37,723 nt of DNA from Acanthaster planci (taxonomy: Eukaryota; Echinodermata; Asteroidea; Valvatida; Acanthasteridae): assembly GCF_001949145.1 (NCBI RefSeq), contig NW_019091516.1, forward strand, positions 1 through 37,723, read 5' to 3'. Shown here in pieces: positions 1 to 10,700 of the stretch. Under the pieces are notes generated by a model. That model was not told where the DNA came from. It saw only the letters and a list, made by a program, of their open reading frames with translations, and ran no database searches. How positions within the stretch are numbered: position 1 is the first letter of the stretch; the number at the start of each line of letters is the position of its first letter. The position numbers were made by a program, and so were the translations under genes.

Positions 1-894
1 ACATTTTTTACCCAACGTTTTTACAGTGTAGTGAACTCTATTTGACCATGTTCAATGACGTTGAAGTGTGCCATGACCAGGCATCTAATCACAGAAACAC
101 TAACTCAATTAAATTTGTATCATTTCTCGCAAGATTTAAATTACATGCTACAGTGAAATTCTATAACAGGGACTTGAAGAGAAATAAGACTGATGAAAAG
201 GTAAAGAACAAGAGAAAAAAAAACAAAACAGGAAACTGATAAAAAAATATCGCAACTGCATTTTATTACAGTTTTCCTGCTCCCAGGGTAACAGACATGT
301 TTCCTTTTAATTATATTTGTCTGGGTAAATGTTGCATCATAAAAAAGGCAAAAAATAGTACCACTTTTGTATAGTTTATTAGTGTCGCTGGTTTAAAACA
401 TAAGTGAGGTTTATTTTGAGGCGAAAGACAACCTGAGCCCTGTCCTGAATAAAAGTGAGTCTGAAGAAATTACTTGATAAGACTCGCTTTTTAGAACCAG
501 GGAAGAATCCCCTTCGAATTCCAGTGATGGCGTCCCAATGATCTTTGTATATTTGCTGTTTGCTCTGACGATCTCTCAGACTTGGTTGGAAATCGTTGTC
601 AGCTGTAATTACTAAATGCTGAAAACATGCGGGGGGAGTGGCTACCGTTCTCAAATTATGAGCGTTTGGGGGGTGGGTGACAAAAAACCCTTCATGACAG
701 TGGTGTGTCCAACGGGGGAGCAATTACCCCCAGGCGACATTTTGCAGGTTTTTTATTTTATTTTTTTATGTTTTTGATTACAATTGACTCGCTCACACTG
801 TCAAGTAATTCCCCAGAATTACCCAAAAGACCCGAATTAGTTTTGTCTTAACCTCAATAAAGCAAGTAGGGAAGAATCTCTTTGAACTCAAGAC
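1..894. other. AT-rich stretch, no gene recognised
   Basis: No open frame here resembles a family I know. The longest, on the minus strand at 379-723, has a plausible length but no recognisable motif and uneven composition. I see no splice-supported exon, RNA gene or clear repeat. Confidence 0.4.
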
Positions 895-1774
895 TGCAAA
901 TATGAATTTATTAAAGAAATGAAATTAAGTATTTACAAGTATTTACAAAGGAATCAAATTAAATCCATAGGTCTTGCATAATTAGCAAAAATCAAATCAG
1001 CTCAAGCATCCATACACAAAGCACATTAAACACAATGCAGCGTTTGGTTGTTCCCAAATTAAACCAAACTAAACATCAAATTAAGCGAAAGTAAACATGT
1101 AATAAATTAAAGACAACTTTACGGCATAAAACGAACTTCTGCAAGTGCAAGCAAATTATACAAAAAAAAACTTTGCATGAGCTCAACAGAATGCCAAAGA
1201 AACCAGTTGATTAAGCAAGCACTTTAGTTTACGTCCAGGCTTCAAACCTAAATAAGGAAAGAAAAATGGGCCACAAAATAAGCAAAGAAAAACTTAAAAG
1301 CAAATTATACTTTGAGTTAGCAGCAATGGGCAAGGAGTACAAACTTCCCATGGAGAGGGTGACGATGATCTTGTACTGGGCCCAAGGCAGCAGCAGATCG
1401 TTACCGCTCGATGTTGCCGTGTCCCTGCCGACACTTCTGGTACGGTCTCACGGGGTGAGGTGTTGCGTTACCACTCCGGGGTAAAATAGTTATCTATTAA
1501 ATTTAAAAGTAACGTGGAAAACTACAAATTTCTATTCCATTGGGCATATACTGAGAAGGTTTCCATCACCTTCAAAATTCAAGTAAAGTAACACAATTAC
1601 ATAAGGCTTCAAAATAATTGCCAGAGTCAATGAGTTTTGCTTTAAACATGACAAAATGAAACTTACGGTAATTCGGGGAAATCGTGGAGTCCGACAATCG
1701 ACCAACTGGTGGTGATGTCTGGTCAGACTAGGAGAGCGTCGTAATTTGAACAAAGGGGTTCGGTACTGGGGTTT
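895..1774 (-). CDS. possible 3' terminal exons and 3' UTR of an unknown minus-strand gene
   Basis: On the minus strand, a 36-codon open block (1774-1667) sits between a possible acceptor (TTTGAG) and a strong donor (GTAAGT directly after ATTACC). It joins in phase to a second block at 1436-1401 after the acceptor GTACCAG, where the frame ends with TAA at 1403-1401. The T-rich sequence below it ends in AATAAA (complement of 912-907), which fits a 3' UTR of about 490 bases. The peptide is rich in Arg, His and Pro and matches nothing I recognise. An alternative start Met lies at 1783. This is inference from splice signals only; the blocks could be chance or repeat-derived. Confidence 0.25.
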
Positions 1775-2003
1775 CTCAAACATAAATTAAATTTTTTGTC
1801 ATTAATCTTTGGTTTCAATTGTTTTTGGTGTAAAAAATCTATTTTTAATTATTCACACAAAACAGAATCACCCTTCCCCCGAAAAGTGAGAGTTCCAAAG
1901 TTCGCAGTTAGCCATTTTTCAACTTGGCATCCCACTACTTTCTGGGACCGTAGGACCATTAAGTTTTTCAACTGTACTTTTTATCCATTCTGACCTCAGA
2001 TGG

Positions 2004-2150
2004 AAGCCCAAAGAACCAAGTAGTTGATCCAAGCAAAGATTTGCACAATCTCACTATTGGGGGCCAGAAACTCTCCTTCTTCAAAAGAAACTGTGGGGGG
2101 CACTGTTCATGCTAATGAGCTCAGGGGAAATAATTGCTGGAATTTTTTTG
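2004..2150 (+). repeat. dispersed repeat, copy 1
   Basis: Shares two blocks with the reverse complement of 23660-23765: one around AGTTGATCC, and one running through CTTCAAAAGA, a GGGGGGCAC run and ATGCTAATGAGCT. This copy carries about 45 extra bases between the blocks. The family is unknown. Confidence 0.5.
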
Positions 2151-2557
2151 TGGGCTGCAGCCTTGAGTCATACGTCTGACGGTCGACCTGCATTCGAAAC
2201 GGACTTGTATAAAGTCTACTGATTTCTCATCGATTACACCGTTGGTGGCGTCTGTTGCTTCCCCAGCTGATAGAGAGATGCTCGTGTGATGTGAGGCACT
2301 TCATCGTGTGTTTAAACAAACTACCTGTACACTGTACGCTCATACTAGTGACCAGTTCTGGGTCGTTATCATAACGAATAAATTAGCAAGTGTTGATGGC
2401 AGTACCAGTAGATTAAAAAGAATCAGTTATAGTTACACCTACGTGAGATCTGTGAGAACCCTCGCAGCGTTCACTCTGAAATCTGCCGTGCCTTCTGCTT
2501 GGCTTGGGCCTTGGCGTCGTCTTTCATGTCATTTTCAGATTCCATCCAAGTGTCATT

Positions 2558-5119
2558 ATGTTAGAAGCAATAGTTCGTGTTTGGGTAGGCATTGTTGGTC
2601 TGACGGCTTTATTCACGTCAATGCAGTGTTTCATTGATAGCTCCTTCTTAGCAGAGAGGATCTACACATTGGAAAAAGATGCAGGTAGGTCTGTACACAA
2701 CAAACTAGATTATTATGCCAATATACGGCGGCCGTGGGATAGTGTGGAGTCTGGTGTGAGAGTTGCAGACCTGTGTTAACCGTCGATAACGGTCAGCGTA
2801 GGGTGCAGTGTCAGCTCAGGGTCATAGGCCCATTGCATACAATATACGGAACATATATGTTAGATGTTTCAAGGATGAATTTGCACAGGGGAGATATAAA
2901 TTAATTTTGGATTTTTGCCCTGCCCGATGTGTCTTTTAACACTGTATGCTCAGTGTATGGCCCCAAAGGCTTGTGAAAAAAACCACAAGCGTACTTAGGT
3001 GGGATTCAAACCCACAACCTACTGCTTACTAGAGCAGATATCTTAACTATTCGACCACCGAGCTTGCCGGTGTTGGCAGGCTGATTCAAATCAGATGTAC
3101 TCAGTGGGTACCGCGCACAACTATTTCAAGGATGGATTTATGCCAGGGAGATGTAAATTAATTTTGGATTTTTTGCCCTGCCCGACGTGTATTTTAATAC
3201 TGTATGCTCAGTGTAGTCACTCAATCTTTTTGCTGTCTGTCGAGCCATGGAAGAAGGCTGTTGATCTTATTCCACAATTTGTTTTGGCATCAGCCTCTCT
3301 TTTATTGTTATCCATAGTTGTGGCAGATTGTTTCTATAAAAGGAAGGTGAAGTCAGAGACTTCATTCGGGACAGTGGGCTGCATCATTGGTGGTCAGTGC
3401 CCTGTGTAAGGGGTGCGATCAAAGCTCCTTAACTTCTCAAAAATGTGTGCAATACCCCATCAGCACCCTCATCAAGCATGAAATGCATGAAATGCACAAC
3501 TGCAGTCTGCAAATCAATACCTAAAGGCTCCTGGAGGAAACACTTCAAGCATAACACCCAAATGCCCCCCTTCCCCCACACACATGTACATATGACCTCC
3601 TATTGCTCGTACTCCAGGTTTCGGTGAAGGGCCCCATCAGCCCATTTGAGGTTTGGCAGACACATAAGGAGGGCGCTATTTGGTTTGGGTAAAATCTTTT
3701 GTGTTCACCTACATGTGTACTTCACCTACTTTTTTTTCAAATAGCTCCCTGCTATTGTGTCTGCCATGCGTCAAAAAGGCTACTAGGAATTTGCCCACAG
3801 GTTTCCAATAGTGGACCCTCACCCAGCCATGGACCCTGTTGTCCCTGTTCAAAGTTCACAATTGGATCAGATATCTTGAACCCACGCTACACTGCAAAAT
3901 AATGTCTGCAGTCACAGAAAATAATAGGTACCGTATTTGGATGCGTTGCCACATTGCACCGCGGCCATTGAAAAATATTGGGCAATTGGTTCCTGATTTT
4001 CCTTGGTCTGTGATTTGAAAATTGTGTGCAAATCCAAGTAGGAGCCTTTCATAAGTCCCACCAATAGGAGAATGGTATTCCTTTTGTATTCCAGCTTTTT
4101 TGGTGTTTCCTCCTGCCTGCCAAAAAACAGTTTTGGGGAGTATATTTGGGGGTTTAGGTTCAACTACACGTACAGTACTTCAAAATGAAGTTCCCTTTAA
4201 GGAACAGTCAAGGATATTACAAAGAATACTTGGGCTTCAAAGAGGATTTTCAAGACAAGTATTTTCACCAAGAGTTTAACCAGACAGACAAAAATGCGGG
4301 TTCAGTAGATAGGACGCCAACATATTAACTTGGGAATCATTTCATTCACAGTTAACCCAGCTTTTGGCAGATTGTTTGGCACCTGGACTTGTCTTGCAGG
4401 TGTGGTCAGGATTCTCTGGGCCCTATTCACGAGAAGTAAACCGTAAGTACATGTATTAAAAAGTGTAAAGATGCGGATGTTTTTCTCCAGTGTTTTTTGA
4501 AGTTTGTCAGTGAGCGTACTGTAGTCAAATCAGCCAAGTGTACCACGTCCTTTTTTTTTCTATTCCTCACAGCTTATACCTCGCTACGCTGTTCTCGTTT
4601 GTGCTAGCTCTGGTCTATTTCTTGGCAGAGTTCCTGATATTTAAGACCGCGGCGCTTACAGTCGGAGTGATATCACCACTCATTGTTGCAGGTTTGATCA
4701 TGAACAATTTTGCCTCAATTCAAATCCACGTTTGACAGTAGGCTCGGCAAATTGTATATCCAGAAGAAGAATAAGGACTATATCCTGCCCTCTTCCTCGC
4801 CAAAAAAAAGAAAAATTGAAGTGGCTCACACCAATTTCACATTAAGAGTTTCTTTATCCTCAAAACAATTAGGGGAAAGGAGGAGATGTGTAATATGTTC
4901 AAACCAAACCACAAACAGTACAAAGGTAGTTTGGACAAACACCTTGCACTTTATAATTGCCTATAATTCTAATTTTCGTTTGTAATTTCCCTAATTTTTG
5001 GATTCATTTTTCATGATTTGAATTGCACAGGTGGTTCTACGATCCTGATGATTGTTGCATTTCCTGGAATATTTCACAGCCGGGACCCATCAGAGGGGCT
5101 TCAGTTAAAGAAACACTGA
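2558..5119 (+). CDS. ERG28: ERG28 homologue, ER sterol-biosynthesis scaffold protein (4 exons)
   Basis: Exons are 2558-2684, 4352-4442, 4573-4691 and 5031-5119, giving 141 aa; human ERG28 has 140. ERG28 is a small ER membrane protein that tethers the C-4 demethylation enzymes (C-4 methyl oxidase, NSDHL-type decarboxylase, 3-keto reductase) in sterol synthesis. Family hallmarks are visible: an FxDxxF-like block near residues 25-30, a VN then FGxW block at 43-54, and an LxxFxxELF-like AEFLIFKTAA segment followed by TVGVISPL. Four hydrophobic spans lie near residues 7-23, 48-68, 75-95 and 101-126, and the tail is basic (LKKH). Donors are GTAGGT, GTAAGT and a weak GTTTGA after exon 3; all acceptors are CAG. 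Phases are consistent (1, 2, 1). ATG 2558 has A at -3 and gives the family's normal length. A possible 5' UTR acceptor (ATTTTCAG) lies just upstream. Confidence 0.9.
2866..3215 (+). repeat. direct repeat pair in ERG28 intron 1
   Basis: Two copies of about 93 bp (2866-2957 and 3123-3215), offset 257 bp, share TTTCAAGGATG, TAAATTAATTTTGGATTTTT, GCCCTGCCCGA and CTGTATGCTCAGTGTA with a few substitutions. A tRNA-like segment lies between them, so the whole may be a composite SINE or a local duplication. Confidence 0.7.
2998..3066 (-). repeat. tRNA-derived SINE head (ERG28 intron 1)
   Basis: Read on the minus strand, the sequence has a tRNA A-box-like region (GGTGGTCGAATAGTTAAGA) and a clear B-box-like GGTTTGAATCCC ending in ACC. 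No closing acceptor stem pairs across the ends, so this looks like a SINE promoter head rather than a working tRNA. Confidence 0.5.
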
Positions 5120-5191
5120 TGAATTTACTTCCATTGGTTTAACAAATATTGGAACTGTGTAACCGACAAGTTACTGTTAAAGGGTGGCAGC

Positions 5192-5197
5192 AATAAA
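5192..5197 (+). promoter_or_regulatory. polyadenylation signal of ERG28
   Basis: AATAAA, 72 bases after the TGA at 5117-5119. It is the first canonical signal after the coding region. Confidence 0.6.
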
Positions 5198-7100
5198 TTT
5201 TCATTGACACTTTTCTGCAACTGGGTACTATTTACTGTATTTGACTTGCCTGTGGGTTAAATTGGAAAAGTGCACTTTTCAAACTTTAAAAATTGCCCAT
5301 GCTTTCCAGGACATTAAGGGCACAGGGAAGACATGGGTCAGTGCAGTTTTTTCAGCAAGTGTCAGCAAGTTTTTTTTGGTCAAACTATGAACCCAGAAGT
5401 TTCTCTCAGAAAGCATTTTTGAAAAGAGGCTGCTCACTGACTCTTTGCTCTGTATTTAGACGACATCGAATCACCAAAGAAAAAATTCAGGCCAGCAAAA
5501 TATTAAAACATCCAGCATTTTTTTTGCACAAACCAATGTAACATTGACATTTTCGTGCCGAGAGGACATCACAGTTTGCTCATGAATAAAGAAATAGGCA
5601 TTAGTATAAAAACGAGACAGCTGAATTCCCATTTAAATTGAGCAAAATTTGAGTTGAAACTCAAAGGTTCATTTTGAAGGTTTGTATTAAATACATTTTG
5701 CAGAAACCCTTTAGATAGATAAATTGTGACCCACAACCCCAATAGATTAGGTTAACTGATGAAATGTTTTTTAATGTGTGCGCTGGCACACCTTGTTATT
5801 GCTCAATATGAATAACAGTAAGTATGAATAACAGTAATATGAATTAAAGGCACTGTGCCCCTTCCCCCTAAAGAGCCACGAGACAAGTTAGCTATTTGCT
5901 TAAAACAAGAAAGGGTCCAGTCGTGTTAGCACATACAGTGGCTTCCCAGTGGTTGTAAATTGTCATCTTAAAACTTTCAAACCTGTTGTATTTTTGCATC
6001 AGATTTATGAAAGTGAAGATTTTATTAATAATTTCGTTGGGAGCAAAAGTTGTTGTCCACTTCAAACATTAAAAGAGAAATTGATTGTTAATCAAAAGAA
6101 CAGAAACTCACTACTGATGAGTTTGTACTCAGTCTACAGCCTAAATTCTGGGCGAGAGATGTGTCGCAGGTTTTAAAATCACCGGTAAAAAGTGTATAAA
6201 AATGGGGAGATATGTAGTGTGACTGGACTGACTCGCCCCTTTTATGCTTTCTGTTAAACGTCATAGCCTGAGTTTTTTCTCTAGTTGAGCATGAAAGTGG
6301 GTGCATACGATCACGGAGGATTCTACTTACTTATGTGTACATGTTTCGTACTTCCATGCTGGTTCCACTAGCTTCTAGGTTTAACCTCGACCCCACTTTT
6401 GCTTGTTCAACCATATGTGATGATGCAACTTAAAATAAGCAAGGGATGATTCTTTTCTTTCGCAGGAGGCATCCACTTTGAAAGCCAAGTTTATCACATT
6501 ATCCCTTCATGGAGCTATTGATAGCTAAATAATAGCATTTGTCCTGTCAACCCTATCATGTTGATTTTGATAATAATATAAAGTGCTCTGTACTGTCCAC
6601 TCAACAAACCAGTATGTGTGTTCATCGGGCGCGTTTCATGAGCTCATACAGGGCAACCCTGACCTGGGGGTGGTCGTGTGTGCTACGTTGTGCATTGTAC
6701 GCAGTGTTAGATTTTTTTGTGGACGGGGAAAAAGCAAGATCTTTTTATTCATTTTGGGGTCACGATCAGTGGGGTACACATTAAATTTACGTTGTTTCTC
6801 AAATGGTGTGGTATTTTAAGATAGTTCTCGTGAACTAAATTTTTTCTATTCCTGTTGCCCTTTAATGAAATCACAACTTTGATGCTTTATAGGGTGCCGA
6901 GAGTTACTACGTCACGCGAACAATTTGTGTGTGAAAGGCATTAGGCATTTTTCGTAGTACTGTACACACATGCATTTTCTTGAGTGCACCATTAATTGCG
7001 AGACTAGGGAACGCAGAGGTATATAATAGGTATAATCCAGGGGCTAATGCCATGCTGTGTCTCGAAACTTACCCATACATAAACAGTTCACATTGTTGTA
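5198..7100. other. intergenic, no gene recognised
   Basis: Between the ERG28 poly(A) signal and the duplicated flank of the first MFSD6-like gene. Open frames are short and lack motifs or good splice sites. No RNA gene or clear transposon ends were seen. Confidence 0.4.
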
Positions 7101-7109
7101 ATGAAAGTG

Positions 7110-7205
7110 GATATGCAAACGGTGACTGTCGTTCAGCCTCGTGCCCGTGATGTCGAACAGTGCGTCCAAGTCTACCTGCACTCTCCGCATATCCAAAGCA
7201 CGTAA
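7110..7205 (+). repeat. 5' flank block shared with the second MFSD6-like gene
   Basis: Shares CCTCGTGCCC, a GTCNAACAGTGCG core and CTACCT blocks with 17860-17935. It marks the upstream part of the tandem duplication that produced the two MFSD6-like genes. Confidence 0.55.
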
Positions 7206-7311
7206 ATTCCCCTTAAGTGTGTGCAAAATTTTATTGAAATTGGAGGATCTAGTCTAATGACGGTTACTGAGCCACAATCTCGCTGGTGCGCTTCGGACGC
7301 AGCCTTTTTCT

Positions 7312-7545
7312 TCATCCCTGGAATGGACTGGCTCCTTTGTGCCCTTCCCACCCATTGACAACAGTGTATGTTGCAAGGTGTCTCTCATATAACTAAGCAC
7401 AAGCTTGCCTCGAATCGCGAGGTATAGCAACAGTGTCTTTATGGAAAATTCAAATTGTTATGTTCACGTAAATGTATAGAGCTCGGTGTACCAGATTTTA
7501 TTCAAATGCATCTGGCAAAAGGCTTATTGTTCTAACTGTCTATCG
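7312..7545 (+). repeat. three-copy flank segment, copy in front of gene A
   Basis: Carries CTGGAATGGACTGG, CCTTTGTGCCCTTC, GAGGTATAGCAACAGTGTCTTT and GTGTACCAGATTTTATTCAAA. These recur twice near 16110-16500, once in each orientation. One copy is open for 76 codons and this one is nearly open, with the same peptide frame recognisable (RYSxSV...MENSN...YQILFK). It may therefore derive from an old exon or a mobile element. Function unknown. Confidence 0.6.
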
Positions 7546-7585
7546 TAAGGGCACCTTCAATTACGTAATGGCTAAGTGACTAGCC

Positions 7586-7612
7586 GAGTTTACGCAAGCG
7601 ATATGATTGGTT
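7586..7612 (+). promoter_or_regulatory. conserved upstream block with inverted CCAAT box (gene A)
   Basis: The block GAGTTTACGCAAGCGATATGATTGG matches the equivalent position before gene B (18532-18564) while neighbouring bases differ. It contains ATTGG, the reverse of a CCAAT box, at 7606-7610, 155 bases before the ATG. A TATATA lies at 7665-7670. The promoter role is inference. Confidence 0.35.
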
Positions 7613-7760
7613 CATCGGTTCAATTGCTTTTAAACGACGGATGGTCAATTTGGGGAGCGTGATGTATATAGAGATCATCAAGGATGATGAAATGGCCAGT
7701 GTGTAATAAAGCTTTATTATTTTTTTTTCACAAATTACCCATTCTGGTGATGAAAGCACA

Positions 7761-10700
7761 ATGGAGAGGACATCAAAGGAGACTCCCTTCTCTGCATTCC
7801 GTGTCAATGTGTCTCTCATAGTTTACAAGGTCTTCTATTTCAGCTTTTGGGGAGCTACTGGAAGCTACCTGCCGTATCTAAGTCTTTATTTTAAGCAGCT
7901 TGGCTTTTCCCCCGCCAATGTTGGCATTGTCAGTGCTTTCAGACCCCTGTCGGGGTTCGTTCTGCTGCCGGTCATCGCAGCGGCCGCAGACCGGTTCAGA
8001 TGCCGGAGAGCAATTTTGGTAACGAGCATCCTGCTCGGTGTAGTGACTGCCGGCGCGCTGGCACTCTTACCCCATGCAGCCGAGGCCCCCTGTGGTGTAA
8101 TGGAGAAGCAGATAGAGGAGTTTTTCCATCTAAATATCTCTCTTTCCGGACCAGACGGCCAAGGAGGCCACTCCGAATCATTTCACGCTTCTCGCGTGGA
8201 CAACCTGTTGCCAAGCTTCCCGGGGGCTCGAGGATTGCCTGGTTCGAACCCGTATCTGCACATACCGTTTGAAGGTGCCTTGACGAACACCAGCTTCCTC
8301 GACGTCCGAAATTTGCCCGAGAAGATCCGGAAGACCCTCATCGCCAACCAGAGTTGGATGTACTACCAGGGAGACCTCCACAAACTCCTCGTCGCTGTGA
8401 TAGTCCTGGCAACCGTGATGGAGGTCATGATGTTCAGCGCCATTTGTCAGGGGGACATTGCTACTTTGGACGCTCTACGACGGGAACACGGCAATGCTGA
8501 TCAGTACGGATGGAACCGTGGATTCGGAACTGTGGGATGGGGAGCTTGGTAAGAAATAATTGTTCACTATAAAGCTGTAATTCGTCTCTGAAAAATGGGA
8601 ATTCCCCATAAGTACTACTCTCTAAATGCCAAAGAGTGAAAATTCACTCTATTCGAGTGGAAATTCAATCCCTCCGATTGCAATTAAGGACCAGACGAAT
8701 TGGAGTGAAATTTCTTCACTCCAAAAGATTGCAATTTCACTCGAGCTTTCTCTGGAAGGGACTGGTTTCAGCCTTTTTCAGTCTAAATTCAGAGTGATTT
8801 TCACTCTAAAACGTCTTGTCCCTTATTTCAATCTTTCTGATTTAGAGAGTATATCATGAGACGTATTTTTATTTGAAAAACAAAATTAAAATGAGTGTCT
8901 AAAAATATCTGAGGAAAAATTCTGGACTAAATCCCAAATGTTAATCAGAAATAAAATGAATTTTGTTCCCCTGCTGCAGAAGTTCAATCTTTGGCATTTT
9001 AGAAACTAAATTTCAGACCGGTCAGAGGCAAACCAGATGGAGTACATCACCGAATGCTCGGAATGGGTTGTGGACGGAAAAAGACTGTATATAACAAACA
9101 GTCACAGCAAATGAAGACAGAAATTACGGCAAAAGGATTGAACCGCCTCGTAAACCCTTCTAAAAATGCCATCTGTCCATTAAGATTATGATCATTGTGG
9201 GAATAGTTCTAATTATGGACTCTAACGACCTTCTTCAACAAATGTAAGGGTAGTACTGAATTCGAGAGCGGAAACGTTCATTCCAAACTGCTGGTAGGGC
9301 ATATTAGCACATGAAATAAAAGGGTTTGGCCATCTCCCTTGCACATAATAGTCTAGGATGTTACTTAACCCTACAATTCAGGCCTCTCGAATAGAATAAA
9401 CCCAAGTTACATATTCTGTACTTTGTTGTGTGCCTCGGGGATCCTAAGTTTAAAAATGTGTCTAATTGGATGGGCAGGAGAGATGAGACCAACAAAGTGC
9501 CAGTTTGTTCCACACGGATTAGGATGTCCACAGGCGTTTTCTGGAGCGGGCACTCATTGGGTTTGGTCAAAACTTTCTAATCACATAAAGTATATCTAGT
9601 CTTTTTAATTCTTAGTTGGAGCCATGATAAATGCCGTGAACGGAGAAAAATGTTCGGGGAATTCCATTTTGTCGTGTCAATAAATTTTCAGTATAACTTT
9701 GCTCTCTCGAGAACGGAATGGAACCATCGGAAAAAGTGCTGACCCATTCTTGCATTTTGCTGGACATGTTCGGTATTTCGATGATTAACATATAATCCAT
9801 TAAATGCACTTGTTATTGTGAAATTTTCCACGTAGTTCCTTTGGCGTTGGTTTGATCTTGAGTTCAACCCGTACCGCGGTAGTCACCTGTGGCTTTGAGC
9901 ATGTCGCTACCGGTTACTGGACCGCTTTCGCGGCAGCTGGGATCGTCGGCAGCGTCGCTTTCTTTTCCACCTTCTACTTTGGACCATACACAGTAAGCGA
10001 TTAAGACAGATGTCGTTTTCTCTTTTCCGAAAAGCAGCTACATGTCTTAAGAATTCGCAAGACTTAACAACAAAATTTCAAAATTCAAATGAGTTGAAAT
10101 AAGTAACATAACATTAATGAACACCGTTTTTTAATTTTAGTCTAGGATTGATGTGAAACCAGTCACGCTTAATACTATCCTCTATGCGAATACTGCAATT
10201 CGTAAACACTGCCCTACAACTCATAGGTGTATTCACAACTTCAGTGCCAGTTGAAATTAACTAACGCCAAAGAGACTGATAGTGGCTGTCGACTTATCAA
10301 TTTTCCATAGAAGTTTGCGAGCTGCGGTATGGTCTGTTTCTTTATCTTTTATTCCTCGCCGTCCTTATCGTTCCCATTTTTGCCCAGTATGGAGAAAAGA
10401 AAGATGACTCCGATGACACTGTGTCCTCGTCTCTGGGCAAGAGCCCGATTATGGCAGTGGTGTTCAGCTGGCATTACGGCTCTGTCTTCGTCATGATTGC
10501 CTTCCTGGGTCTGTGCAACGGATCCATGTGGGCATTCCTCTATTGGCATCTGGACAATATGGGTAACCAGTCTCTTGCTAACTTCTGAAACCTGGCTGGC
10601 TTCTCTGGCTAGTTTCCTTACTGCGTCGTTTGACGTTTAAAGTTTAATTTATATAATGGCAGATTCCTGAGAATACCATTCCCAGAAGCATTGTTTCAAC

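Noticed and set aside
2998-3066. Functional tRNA gene
   Set aside because: B box present but no acceptor stem pairing; better explained as a SINE head.
10311-10387. Extra membrane segment in exon 3 of gene A (and at 20697-20810 in gene B)
   Set aside because: An open hydrophobic stretch precedes the exon in both copies, but the copies are out of frame with each other there. Each ends in a polypyrimidine tract and CAG, so it is intron. Starting at 10388 and 20811 keeps phase 0 and the normal 12-segment topology.
10315-10400. Frameshift making gene A a pseudogene
   Set aside because: The 20-base length difference from gene B lies entirely upstream of the chosen acceptor, in the intron.
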